In this document: positions 1 through 7,068 of the stretch, in pieces
Layout: the number at the start of each line of letters is the position of its first letter
How positions within the stretch are numbered: position 1 is the first letter of the stretch
Origin: Anaerolineales bacterium
Lineage (GTDB): Bacteria; Chloroflexota; Anaerolineae; Anaerolineales; Villigracilaceae
NCBI GenBank assembly: GCA_020060235.1
Contig: JAGVAO010000061.1
Span: 30,415 to 94,414, forward strand
Reading direction: 5' to 3'
Length of the DNA: 64,000 nt
Made by a program: the position numbers and the translations under genes
The notes under the pieces: generated by a model
Told to the model about the DNA's origin: nothing
Databases searched by the model: none
The model's input: only the letters and a program-made list of their open reading frames with translations

Positions 1-1
1 G

Positions 2-55
2 GTTCTCGGCACGCTGGTCGCCATCAGCGGCGTGGCGTTGTTGTTTTTACGGTAG
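2..55 (+). CDS. C-terminal end of a membrane protein (partial)
   Basis: Frame 2 reads VLGTLVAISGVALLFLR followed by TAG. This is a typical hydrophobic C-terminal helix ending in Arg. The gene starts outside the window, so no function can be given. The TAG stop lies inside the palindromic repeat that begins at 52, so the repeat supplies the stop codon. The call rests on a short hydrophobic stretch only. Confidence 0.45.
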   Translation, partial: VLGTLVAISGVALLFLR

Positions 56-80
56 GGGCGCAGCAATGCTGCGCCCCTAC
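52..80. repeat. Perfect 29-bp palindromic repeat, family A
   Basis: Arms GTAGGGGCGCAGCA and TGCTGCGCCCCTAC are perfectly complementary around one base. An identical 29-bp copy lies at 54080-54108, and variants lie at 24999-25026 and 56243-56336. It sits between the stop of the upstream gene and the start of the YcaQ-like gene, six bases before the ATG at 86. It could act as an mRNA hairpin or a REP/MITE-like mobile repeat. Confidence 0.85.
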
Positions 81-85
81 GATGG

Positions 86-1333
86 ATGAAAAATATGACC
101 ATTTACCCCCTCACCGCCCTGCGCGCCCTGGCCTTGCACGCCACCCGGCTGGATACCCCCAACGGGAGCGAGCCGCTCGCCAGCCTGGATTCCATCTACG
201 AAACAGTAAACCACCTCGGCGCGGTGCAGATTGACACCCTGCAAATGGTCGCCCGCGCTCATTACCTGACCCTCTGGTCGCGGCACGGGGACTATGACCG
301 CGCCCTCTTCGACCGCCTGGCCTTCGACCCGTCTGAACGGCGCATTTTCGAGGGCTGGCAGCACGCCGCCTGTTACATCCCGACCAGCGAGTATCGCTAC
401 CAGATGCCGCAGCAGCGCAGTTTACGCGAAAACCCGTCCAACTGGTACACGCGCTGGCTGAACGACATCCATCACAAAGAGACGGTCGATTTTGTGCGCG
501 AACGCATCCGGCGCGAGGGCGCGCTGCGCGTCTCCGATTTCGAGCGCGGCGACCACCCGCCCGGCGCATGGTGGAACTGGCGCCCGGCCAAGGTGGCGCT
601 CGAATACCTGTTTGCCTTTGGCGACCTGATGATTGCCGACCGGGTCAAGTTCCAGCGCGCCTACGACCTGGCCGAGCGAGTCCTGCCCGAATGGGCCGAC
701 CGCACCGAGCCGACCGCCGAGGAGCGCGACCGCTTCTGGCTGGAGCGCGGCGCAAAAGCCCTGGGCGTCAGCCTGCCGCGCAACCCCGCCGATTACACCT
801 GGATGAAACTGACCAAAGCCCGCCCCCTGCTGGCCGACCTGCTGCGAAACGGAATCCTGGTCGAGGTGCAGGGCGAAACGCTGACGGGTGTGCAAACGCT
901 GCTCGTCCACCGCGACCAGGCCGAAGTCCTGGAGCGAGCGGCCAACGGCGAAATCCGCCCGCAGCGCACCACCTTCCTGAATCCCTTCGACAACCTGTGG
1001 TGGGCGCAGGGGCGCGACGAGGCCTTTTGGGGCTTCCGCCAGCGGCTGGAGGCCTATGTGCCCGCGCCGAAGCGGATTTACGGCTACTTCTGCCTGCCGA
1101 TTCTGCACCACGACCGGCTGGTGGGGCGCTTCGACCCGAAGATGGAGCGCAAAACCGGCCTGCTGCGCCTGAAAGCCCTGCACCTTGAGCCGGGCATCGC
1201 GCCCGATGACGAACTGACCGCCGATGTGGCCGCGGCCCTGCGCGATTTTATGCGGTTTCATGGGGCAAAGGATTTGGTCATCGAGGCCAGCAACCCGCCA
1301 GGGTTTGGCGAAAAACTGGCAAAGGCCCTGTAA
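86..1333 (+). CDS. YcaQ/AlkX-like winged-helix DNA glycosylase
   Basis: The 415-residue protein matches the HTH_42/YcaQ family of winged-helix DNA glycosylases, which excise bulky N-alkylated purines and unhook interstrand crosslinks. The sequence GAVQIDTLQMVAR places a Q-x-D motif at about residues 48-50. This is the form known from the YcaQ branch; the AlkZ branch has Q-x-Q. RIFEGWQHAACYIP follows, also typical of the family, and length is normal. ATG codons at 86 and 95 are both in frame; 86 is used, without a clear Shine-Dalgarno. The 5' side is occupied by a palindromic repeat, so its promoter must lie upstream or the gene is co-transcribed with the preceding one. Substrate range is inferred from family. 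Confidence 0.85.
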   Translation: MKNMTIYPLTALRALALHATRLDTPNGSEPLASLDSIYETVNHLGAVQIDTLQMVARAHYLTLWSRHGDYDRALFDRLAFDPSERRIFEGWQHAACYIPTSEYRYQMPQQRSLRENPSNWYTRWLNDIHHKETVDFVRERIRREGALRVSDFERGDHPPGAWWNWRPAKVALEYLFAFGDLMIADRVKFQRAYDLAERVLPEWADRTEPTAEERDRFWLERGAKALGVSLPRNPADYTWMKLTKARPLLADLLRNGILVEVQGETLTGVQTLLVHRDQAEVLERAANGEIRPQRTTFLNPFDNLWWAQGRDEAFWGFRQRLEAYVPAPKRIYGYFCLPILHHDRLVGRFDPKMERKTGLLRLKALHLEPGIAPDDELTADVAAALRDFMRFHGAKDLVIEASNPPGFGEKLAKAL

Positions 1334-1384
1334 AACTTGAATTCGGGATAAGACTTTTAGGCCCGATTTTGCTTAATATTTTCA

Positions 1385-1442
1385 CGCAAAGCCGCAAAGT
1401 GTGCAAAGAAAACCAAAAAAACTTGGCGGTCTTTGCGGCTTT
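1385..1442. repeat. Inverted repeat, family C (GCAAAG type)
   Basis: CGCAAAGCCGCAAAG at 1385-1399 faces CTTTGCGGCTTT at 1431-1442, with an A-rich centre and CTTGGCGG. A close copy of the whole unit lies at 45161-45222, and a related GCCAAG-type unit at 13898-13966. It fills the spacer between the glycosylase gene and the tRNA-Leu terminator. Confidence 0.75.
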
Positions 1443-1525
1443 CCCGAAGGACACCGGGACGGTGTGCGCGAGAAAAAACACAAAAGGTAGCCGGGGATTC
1501 TTGTTCCGACGTGTGTTATAAAACC

Positions 1526-1552
1526 AAAAACCACCCCAATGGGTGGTTTTTT
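1526..1552. terminator. Bidirectional terminator for tRNA-Leu and the glycosylase gene
   Basis: AAACCACCC at 1528-1536 pairs with GGGTGGTTT at 1541-1549 around CAAT. A run of T follows on the plus strand, and a run of A precedes it (T on the minus strand). It lies 30 bases downstream of the 3' end of the minus-strand tRNA. Confidence 0.8.
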
Positions 1553-1581
1553 GATTGTCTCAGGTATAATCCTTGAGCGTT

Positions 1582-1666
1582 TGGTGCCGAAGGAGGGAAT
1601 CGAACCCTCACTCCTTACGGAACACGATTTTGAGTCGTGCGCGTCTGCCAGTTCCGCCACTCCGGC
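1582..1666 (-). tRNA. tRNA-Leu (anticodon CAA)
   Basis: On the minus strand the acceptor GCCGGAG at the 5' end pairs with CTTCGGC before the discriminator A and an encoded CCA. The anticodon arm CACGA-CTCAAAA-TCGTG gives anticodon CAA, reading UUG leucine codons. A long variable arm and GGTTCGATTCC T-loop fit a class II tRNA-Leu. Its promoter is at 1688-1715 and a terminator follows. The ORF-track extension of ychF across this gene is an artefact. Confidence 0.97.
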
Positions 1667-1687
1667 AAAAATTGTGTCGCGCCCGCA

Positions 1688-1715
1688 AGTATACCACTCT
1701 CAAGTTTAAGGTCAA
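1688..1715 (-). promoter_or_regulatory. Sigma70-type promoter of tRNA-Leu
   Basis: On the minus strand TTGACC (1715-1710) is followed after 16 bases by TATACT (1693-1688), 21 bases before the mature tRNA 5' end. The -35 box ends one base before the divergent ychF start codon, so the two genes share this spacer. Confidence 0.75.
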
Positions 1716-1716
1716 G

Positions 1717-2769
1717 ATGAAACTCGGAATTATCGGACTCCCCCAATCTGGAAAAACTACGCTCTTTAACGCCCTGACCCGCAACGACACGCCCACCCAC
1801 GCCTCGGCGGGGCGCATCGAAGTCCACAATGCTGTTGTGGACGTGCCCGACCCGCGCGTCGACAAACTCTCGGGCATGTTCAACCCCAAGAAAACCATCT
1901 ACGCCAAAGTCGCCTACGCCGACATCGCCGGGCTGGACGGCTCGAAAAGCGGCATCTCTGGCACCCTGCTCAACACGCTGACGCAGATGGACGGCTTCCT
2001 GAACGTTGTGCGCTGCTTCGAGGATGAAAACGTCCCGCACCCCAGCGGCTCGGTCGACCCGGCCCGCGACCTGGATTCGATGCTCTCGGAACTGCTGCTC
2101 AACGACCTGATTGCCGTCGAGCGCAAACTCGAAAAACTGGCCGACGAGCGCAGGAAAGGCGGGACGGATAAGGCCCTCAACGCCCGCCAGACCGAACTCT
2201 TCGAGCGGCTTCTGGCCGCGCTGAACGAAAACCAGCCGCTGCGCAGCCTTGAATTTTCTCCCGACGAACAAAAGGAACTCGCCAGTTTCGGGCTGTTGAC
2301 CCGCAAACCCGTGCTGACGGTTTTCAACCTGGGCGAGGGACAGCAAACCCCGTCCCTGGCGCTCGACCATCCCTCAGTGGCGTTGATGGGCAAACTGGAA
2401 ATGGAAATTGCCCAACTCTCGCCCGAAGACGCGGCCCTGTTCATGGAAGAATACGACATCGACGAACCCAGCCTGAACAAGATGATTCGCCTGTCGTACG
2501 ACCTGCTCGGCCTGCAATCCTTCTTCACCGTCGGCCCCGACGAATGCCGGGCCTGGACGGTGCGGCGCGGCGCGACCGCCCCTGAAGCGGCTGGCGAAAT
2601 CCACTCTGACCTGCAAAAGGGATTCATCCGCGCCGAGGTGACAGCCTACACCGACCTGGTCGAACTGGGCGGGCTGGTGGAGGCCAAGGCCAAAGGCAAA
2701 CTGCGGCTGGAAGGCAAGGAGTACATCGTCAAAGACGGCGATGTGTTGAATATCCGGTTTAATAATTAG
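1717..2769 (+). CDS. ychF: Ribosome-binding P-loop NTPase YchF
   Basis: This 350-residue protein is a YchF/OLA1-family TRAFAC NTPase, an ATP-preferring relative of Obg that binds ribosomes and modulates stress responses. MKLGIIGLPQSGKTT holds the P-loop. The switch region ADIAGLDGSKSG and the G4-like NLGE (in place of NKxD, as expected for this ATP-specific family) follow. A C-terminal TGS-like domain (FFTVGPDECRAWTVRRG to EYIVKDGDVLNIRF) ends the protein. The ORF track begins 48 codons earlier inside the tRNA antisense strand; ATG 1717 is chosen because the family begins at the P-loop. A membrane protein gene begins two bases after the stop. Confidence 0.93.
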   Translation: MKLGIIGLPQSGKTTLFNALTRNDTPTHASAGRIEVHNAVVDVPDPRVDKLSGMFNPKKTIYAKVAYADIAGLDGSKSGISGTLLNTLTQMDGFLNVVRCFEDENVPHPSGSVDPARDLDSMLSELLLNDLIAVERKLEKLADERRKGGTDKALNARQTELFERLLAALNENQPLRSLEFSPDEQKELASFGLLTRKPVLTVFNLGEGQQTPSLALDHPSVALMGKLEMEIAQLSPEDAALFMEEYDIDEPSLNKMIRLSYDLLGLQSFFTVGPDECRAWTVRRGATAPEAAGEIHSDLQKGFIRAEVTAYTDLVELGGLVEAKAKGKLRLEGKEYIVKDGDVLNIRFNN

Positions 2770-2771
2770 CC

Positions 2772-3359
2772 TTGTTCGACCCGCTGGCCTACCTGCTCGA
2801 AAATATCTCCTGGTACGACCCCATCTACAACATTGCCTGGGTGCTGTTCATGGTCTATGCTTTAACCCTGCCGCCCCTGCTGTTGTGGATTTTCAAACTG
2901 CCGCTGCTGCGCGATGTGCTGCCGTCACGCCCCTGGGCTTTCCAGCGCGAGACCTATGCCCACCTGCTCGGGGCGGCGTTTGTCATTTTCTCGTTTCGAC
3001 TGATTCCGTACTGGATTTTCAACGACAAGATGCTGCACTTCCTGGGCGGCGGGATAGCCATTGCGCTGGTCTATGAGTATTTCGCGCTCAACTTCGACCT
3101 GGCCCGGGGGCGCGGAATCGTCAGCCTGCGCCCGCTGGCGGGGAACAAACCCGCGCTGCTGGCAGCCAACCTGCTCCTGCTGGTCTTGTTTGCCTCGTTT
3201 TTCAGCGTCTTTTCAGAGTTGTATGAATTCGTCTCAAAATATGTAATGGGCTACCAGTTTGACTCGAGCGGCTTCGACACCTGGATGGATATCCTGGCCA
3301 ACCTGGCCGGGGCGCTGGTCGGTTACCTGGGAATCTGGTTATGGAAAGCAAACAGGTGA
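2772..3359 (+). CDS. Uncharacterised polytopic membrane protein
   Basis: 195 residues with about five hydrophobic segments (IAWVLFMVYALTLPPLLLWIF, LLGAAFVIFSFRLIPYWIF, FLGGGIAIALVYEYFAL, LLAANLLLLVLFASFFSVFSELYEF, ILANLAGALVGYLGIWLW). The C-terminal DTWMDILANLAGALVGY resembles the end of VanZ/DUF2238-type membrane proteins, but I do not assign a family. The start is TTG two bases after the ychF stop, suggesting translational coupling; the next in-frame ATG (2850) would remove the first helix. The last Arg codon and TGA stop lie inside the palindrome 3353-3387, so the repeat has set the end of the gene. Confidence 0.65.
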   Translation: MFDPLAYLLENISWYDPIYNIAWVLFMVYALTLPPLLLWIFKLPLLRDVLPSRPWAFQRETYAHLLGAAFVIFSFRLIPYWIFNDKMLHFLGGGIAIALVYEYFALNFDLARGRGIVSLRPLAGNKPALLAANLLLLVLFASFFSVFSELYEFVSKYVMGYQFDSSGFDTWMDILANLAGALVGYLGIWLWKANR

Positions 3360-3387
3360 CAGTCACGTTGAACGTGACTGTCACCTG
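3353..3387. repeat. Perfect 35-bp palindrome, family B
   Basis: CAGGTGACAGTCACGTT and AACGTGACTGTCACCTG are 17-bp perfect arms around one G. A diverged copy lies at 4904-4934. Together they bracket the AT-rich HNH insert. The stop codon of the preceding gene (TGA, 3357-3359) is within the left arm. The motif resembles REP elements served by IS200-like RAYT transposases in other genomes, but no such transposase is present here. Confidence 0.85.
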
Positions 3388-3493
3388 CGGTCTGAAAATA
3401 CGGGTGGTTTGTTTCACGTTAGCTCCGAGAGAACGTAAAAACCACATCTCAAATAGAAAACAGGAAGTATGGCGCAAATAATTCACCGCTTTT

Positions 3494-3853
3494 TTACAAA
3501 AGCGCCGCAATGTCAAAAGCAACCCAACCCTTTAGCGCTATTTTTTCAACATCCGCTAAAAACATATCAATAGATCGGTTATGAACATCCGTAGGGGTTT
3601 CTTGACAAAATTCAATTGAATCAAATTCATGAAAACAATGATCGTATGTTGTCATTTTGGATGCGAGAAACAGAAAAACTTCAGGAATTCCAATCTGACT
3701 TGCAACAAATTGACTGTCTGGCAAAAAAGCGCGCAATAAACGCGCCTCTATGTTTGGTGGGGAAATCTCTTTGGGGTTGGAAAATACCACTTCCCCCCAT
3801 TTTTTGAAATTTGCACCGTCTCGGTAAAGGTAATTGAAACGAACGCATTTCAT
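3494..3853 (-). CDS. Hypothetical 119-residue partner of the HNH nuclease
   Basis: A small soluble protein beginning MKCVRFNYLYRDGANFKKWG and rich in aromatic and acidic residues (YDHCFHEFDSIEFCQ). I recognise no catalytic motif, signal peptide or membrane segment. It starts three bases after the stop of the HNH nuclease gene upstream, so the two are almost certainly one transcript and translationally coupled. Base composition is clearly more AT-rich than the neighbours, like the HNH gene, suggesting they arrived together. It could be an immunity or antitoxin partner, a substrate adaptor, or a passenger. Confidence 0.6.
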   Translation of the reverse strand: MKCVRFNYLYRDGANFKKWGEVVFSNPKEISPPNIEARLLRAFLPDSQFVASQIGIPEVFLFLASKMTTYDHCFHEFDSIEFCQETPTDVHNRSIDMFLADVEKIALKGWVAFDIAALL

Positions 3854-3856
3854 CTG

Positions 3857-4618
3857 CTATGCTCGAAAAATATTATTATTGTGATAGCTCAAGAATTCAT
3901 TCTGCGGCTTAAACCGCGTCGGCATATGAATTTGAGCATTGTCGTAGCGTAGCAAAAAATCTTGAACTGCAGAGTTCGATGTGTTTTTTATTGCAGGAGA
4001 AATTTTCACTCGAAAATCGGGTGTTACAGTCATCAAACCACGGTCAAATGCTCGATCATGGATGACATTCAGGCATAGACCATTTTGTGGATTAACGCGA
4101 TTTTGAGTATCAATAGACCACGGCACAATATGACTTGCATTCAAAAGCTCTGGCAAGCTCAAACCGGTAATACAACAACGATAATCATAAGCGGCAAGAA
4201 CGGCCTTGCGAAAAAAACTCTGATTTACCCGTGTTTTCACAACCGATTCACGCTCTTTTCCTTCCGGCAAATCAGACAGAGATATTTCTGATACTACTTC
4301 AACCGGCTTTCCAGCCAGGTTTGCCAGCAACTTTTCACTCTCAAAACTTAATTGCTCCCAATTTTGATTAAATTCATTCCAAATTTCAGTGTCAAGACGA
4401 CTACCATGTGTAGCTCCCGCAATTTGTCTCTCTTTTAAAGTGGGATCAAGGCTTGCAAAGTTTGCCAATTTCCAAGATACGGCCGAAGTAGTACGCCCAA
4501 TTATTTCTGCCAGCTTAATAATTTCAGGATTATGAATGTGGATTCGCCCGAATGGGGTTTTGCAATAAAGATTGAAGGCAAGAATCAACTCATTACGAGT
4601 CCAATTTTTCTTTGTCAT
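3857..4618 (-). CDS. HNH endonuclease with N-terminal helical domain
   Basis: 253 residues. The C-terminal half carries the HNH fold: YDYRCCITGLSLPELLNASHIVPW gives the first His, and NPQNGLCLNVIHDRAFDRG gives the Asn and last His. The N-terminal WTRNELILAFNLYCKTPFGRIH with the following IGRTTSAVSWKLANFASLDP is the helical region usually found before this HNH type, and looks DNA-contacting. Such stand-alone HNH proteins are often annotated as restriction-like nucleases. No methyltransferase is adjacent. A minus-strand promoter TTGACC-N18-TGTAAA (4698-4669) lies upstream. The AT-rich composition and flanking palindromes suggest horizontal acquisition. Nuclease activity is well supported by motifs; the biological role is not known. 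Confidence 0.85.
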   Translation of the reverse strand: MTKKNWTRNELILAFNLYCKTPFGRIHIHNPEIIKLAEIIGRTTSAVSWKLANFASLDPTLKERQIAGATHGSRLDTEIWNEFNQNWEQLSFESEKLLANLAGKPVEVVSEISLSDLPEGKERESVVKTRVNQSFFRKAVLAAYDYRCCITGLSLPELLNASHIVPWSIDTQNRVNPQNGLCLNVIHDRAFDRGLMTVTPDFRVKISPAIKNTSNSAVQDFLLRYDNAQIHMPTRFKPQNEFLSYHNNNIFRA

Positions 4619-4668
4619 CGAATTTCTCTCTTCAACAATCGATCAAAATAACACAAACTTTTGTTCAT

Positions 4669-4698
4669 TTTACATCATGTGGTGTTTGTCATGGTCAA
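4669..4698 (-). promoter_or_regulatory. Probable promoter of the HNH gene pair
   Basis: On the minus strand TTGACC (4698-4693) and TGTAAA (4674-4669) are separated by 18 bases, about 50 bases upstream of the HNH ATG at 4618. The -10 match is moderate. Confidence 0.45.
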
Positions 4699-4699
4699 T

Positions 4700-4903
4700 A
4701 TCTTATTCTCCGGTCGTCTATAGGTCTACGGACTATGAGTCACAATGCGAGATTTAATAAAAACACAACAACAAGAATCCAACTAAAATTGTTGCAGTTG
4801 TGTTTTGTGCTAATAAGCACTCATTTTGTCGGCAAGTTGGCCGGGCTGTAAGGCCGGAAGTTGCACCCCGATAGGACTCCCGCCTGAAAAGAATATCAAA
4901 ACA
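4700..4903. other. Spacer between HNH insert and pepF, no gene seen
   Basis: This stretch is AT-rich to about 4820 and then changes to host-like composition. It contains a small hairpin GTGCT-AATA-AGCAC and a GGCCGGGCTGTAAGGCCGG inverted motif near 4840. No ORF here has a plausible start or family. Only the family B palindrome at 4904 is recognisable downstream. Confidence 0.5.
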
Positions 4904-4934
4904 GGAGACAGCCACTTTGAAAGTGACTGTCCCC
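4904..4934. repeat. Imperfect palindrome, family B
   Basis: GGAGACAGCCACTTT and AAAGTGACTGTCCCC pair around G with two mismatches. The core matches the palindrome at 3353-3387 (GACAGTCAC...GTGACTGTC). It lies about 105 bases upstream of the pepF start and marks the right edge of the AT-rich insert. Confidence 0.75.
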
Positions 4935-5041
4935 AATACCATCCGTCCCCAACCCTGGCAAACGACGCCAAAAAAGGGACTTTCCCCGAATCCCTGATAA
5001 AATTAGGCAAACGTCTAACCCACACTTAAAGGAGTATTTCT

Positions 5042-6802
5042 ATGACCGTTAGCCTTTCCCCCTGGAGCCTGACCGACCTTTTCCCGGCCCCCGACGCGCC
5101 GGAACTGGAATCCGCTTTTGGGGAACTTGAAAAACAGGTTGCGGAATTCGAACAGTTCCGCACTGAGTTAAATCCCGGCATGGACGTGGAACGCTTCATG
5201 GAAATCCTCGAGCATTCCGAAAAGACCACTCGCCTGGCACACCGCGTCTACGGCTTTGCCGGGCTGATGTTCTCTGCCGACACCCAGAACCAGACCGCCA
5301 TGGCGCTCATGGGACGCGTGCAGCAGTTCTTTGCCGAAATGGAAAACCGCGCCCTGTTCTTCAGCCTGTGGTGGAAAGACCTCGACGACGCCAGCGTCAA
5401 ACGCTTCCTCGATGTTTCGGGCGATTATCGGTATTACCTCGAAGCCCTGCGCCTGCAAAAGCCGCACACCCTGAGCGAGCCGGAAGAAAAGATTGTCAAC
5501 CTGAAAAACGTCACCGGGGTCGGGGCATTGACCAACCTGTACGACTCGATTACCAACCGCTACACCTTCAAACTCGAAGTGGATGGCGAAACGAAAGAAC
5601 TGACTCGCGGCGAGTTGATGTCCTACGTCCGCATGGCCGACCCCGACCTGCGCGCCGCTGCCTACCGCGAACTGTACCGCGTCTACGGCGACGACGGCCC
5701 CATCCTCGGGCAGATGTACCAGACCGTCGTCCGCGACTGGCGAAACGAGAACGTCAGCCTGCGCAAACACGCCAACCCCATCGCCGCCCGCAACCTGGGC
5801 AACGATATTCCCGATGAAGCCGTCGACGCGCTGCTGGATGTCGCCCAGAAGAACGCGGTCGTCTTCCAGCGCTTCTTCAAAATCAAGGCCCGCCTGCTCG
5901 GCATGGACAAGTTGCGCCGCTACGATGTCTACGCCCCGGTCAGCAAATCGAGCAAGGAATATGCCTTCGACAAGGCCGCCCAAATGGTGCTCGAATCGTT
6001 CTCCGATTTCCACCCCGATTTCGGCAAACAGGCCAAACGCGTTTTTGACGATAATCACCTCGACAGTGAAGTCCGCAAGGGAAAACGCGGCGGCGCGTTC
6101 TGCTGGACGGTCGAACCCGCCCTGACGCCCTGGGTGCTGGTCAACTACCAGGGCAAAGGCGACGACGTTGCCACCCTGGCCCACGAACTCGGTCACGCCA
6201 TCCACTCGATGATGGCCGAGGAGCATACCGCCTTTACCCAGCATTCCTGCCTGCCGCTGGCCGAAACCGCCTCCACCTTCGGCGAGATGATGCTCATCGA
6301 CCGCCTGATGGCCGAGGAAAAAGACCCGGCCGTGCGGCGCGACATGCTCTTCCGCCAGATTGACGACAACTACGCCACCATCATGCGCCAGTCCTTCTTC
6401 GCCCTGTTCGAGAAACAGGCCCACGAGATGGTGCAGAACAACGCCTCCGTGGACGACCTGGCCGCGGCTTACATGGAGAATCTCAAAATCCAGTTTGGCG
6501 ACGCGGTCGAAGTCAGCGACGAGTTCAAGTGGGAGTGGGTCAGCATCCCGCACATCTACCACACCCCCTTCTACGTCTATGCCTACGCCTTCGGGCAACT
6601 GCTGGTGCTGGCGCTCTACAAACAGTTCAAGGCCGAGGGCGAATCGTTCAAGCCCAAATATATGAAACTGCTGGCCGCGGGCGGCTCTGAATCGCCCGAA
6701 AAGATTCTCAAAGAATCCGGCATCGACATCCGCAGCGCGGCCTTCTGGCAGGGCGGCTTCGACGTGCTGGCGGGCATGGTGGACGAACTCGAAAAACTGT
6801 AA
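5042..6802 (+). CDS. pepF: Oligoendopeptidase F (M3B zinc metallopeptidase)
   Basis: 586 residues, the usual length for PepF, which cleaves oligopeptides of roughly 7-17 residues in the cytoplasm. ATLAHELGHAIHSMM supplies the HExxH zinc site at residues 381-385, and LPLAETASTFGEMM contains the downstream glutamate ligand. FYVYAYAFGQLLVLALY near the C terminus is also conserved in the family. No signal peptide. The start ATG follows AAAGGAGTATTTCT, a good ribosome binding site. A strong terminator follows at 6821, so this is a single-gene unit. Confidence 0.95.
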   Translation: MTVSLSPWSLTDLFPAPDAPELESAFGELEKQVAEFEQFRTELNPGMDVERFMEILEHSEKTTRLAHRVYGFAGLMFSADTQNQTAMALMGRVQQFFAEMENRALFFSLWWKDLDDASVKRFLDVSGDYRYYLEALRLQKPHTLSEPEEKIVNLKNVTGVGALTNLYDSITNRYTFKLEVDGETKELTRGELMSYVRMADPDLRAAAYRELYRVYGDDGPILGQMYQTVVRDWRNENVSLRKHANPIAARNLGNDIPDEAVDALLDVAQKNAVVFQRFFKIKARLLGMDKLRRYDVYAPVSKSSKEYAFDKAAQMVLESFSDFHPDFGKQAKRVFDDNHLDSEVRKGKRGGAFCWTVEPALTPWVLVNYQGKGDDVATLAHELGHAIHSMMAEEHTAFTQHSCLPLAETASTFGEMMLIDRLMAEEKDPAVRRDMLFRQIDDNYATIMRQSFFALFEKQAHEMVQNNASVDDLAAAYMENLKIQFGDAVEVSDEFKWEWVSIPHIYHTPFYVYAYAFGQLLVLALYKQFKAEGESFKPKYMKLLAAGGSESPEKILKESGIDIRSAAFWQGGFDVLAGMVDELEKL

Positions 6803-6820
6803 TCCAAAATAAACGATAAA

Positions 6821-6866
6821 CGAAAACGGGATGATGGCAATTGGCGCATCATCCCGTTTTCGTTTT
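6821..6866 (+). terminator. Terminator after pepF
   Basis: CGAAAACGGGATGATG (6821-6836) pairs perfectly with CATCATCCCGTTTTCG (6847-6862) around a 10-base loop, followed by TTTT. The GGGATGATGGCAA core resembles the araA terminator at 19069. Confidence 0.85.
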
Positions 6867-6926
6867 GGGCTGGCGGGATAGTCATTGACTTTTGTCACAA
6901 TCTTTTGCTCAGGGTCATATTTGATA

Positions 6927-6955
6927 TTGACAAACCAAATTTTATCAAGTAACAT
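6927..6955 (+). promoter_or_regulatory. Promoter of the chvE-gguAB transporter
   Basis: TTGACA (6927-6932) and TAACAT (6950-6955) are spaced by 17 bases. The double operator begins two bases after the -10 box, so a bound LacI-type repressor would cover the transcription start. Confidence 0.75.
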
Positions 6956-6956
6956 T

Positions 6957-6980
6957 GTTATCGATAACGTTATCGATAAC
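6957..6980. promoter_or_regulatory. Tandem LacI-type operator
   Basis: Two direct copies of the perfect 12-bp palindrome GTTATCGATAAC stand head to tail. Related 24-bp sites occur at 12191-12214 and 20614-20637, beside the two LacI genes. The central CG and palindromic form fit LacI-family operators. Assignment to these two regulators is inferred from proximity. Confidence 0.75.
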
Positions 6981-7068
6981 ATTCGTTATCGGCTGCCCAT
7001 TCGTCAATCCCGGCAGGTGTGATGCCGAGAAAACACATTTATCCAAGGCAAGAAGAGAGGAAAAGAAA

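Noticed and set aside
1573-1716. 48-codon N-terminal extension of ychF
   Set aside because: It is read from the antisense strand of tRNA-Leu; YchF proteins begin at the P-loop, which follows ATG 1717.
3857-4618. Complete restriction-modification system around the HNH gene
   Set aside because: No methyltransferase or specificity gene is present within the AT-rich block or next to it.
5168-6982. 604-aa minus-strand ORF opposite pepF
   Set aside because: Antisense shadow of pepF; low-complexity composition and no ribosome binding site or family.
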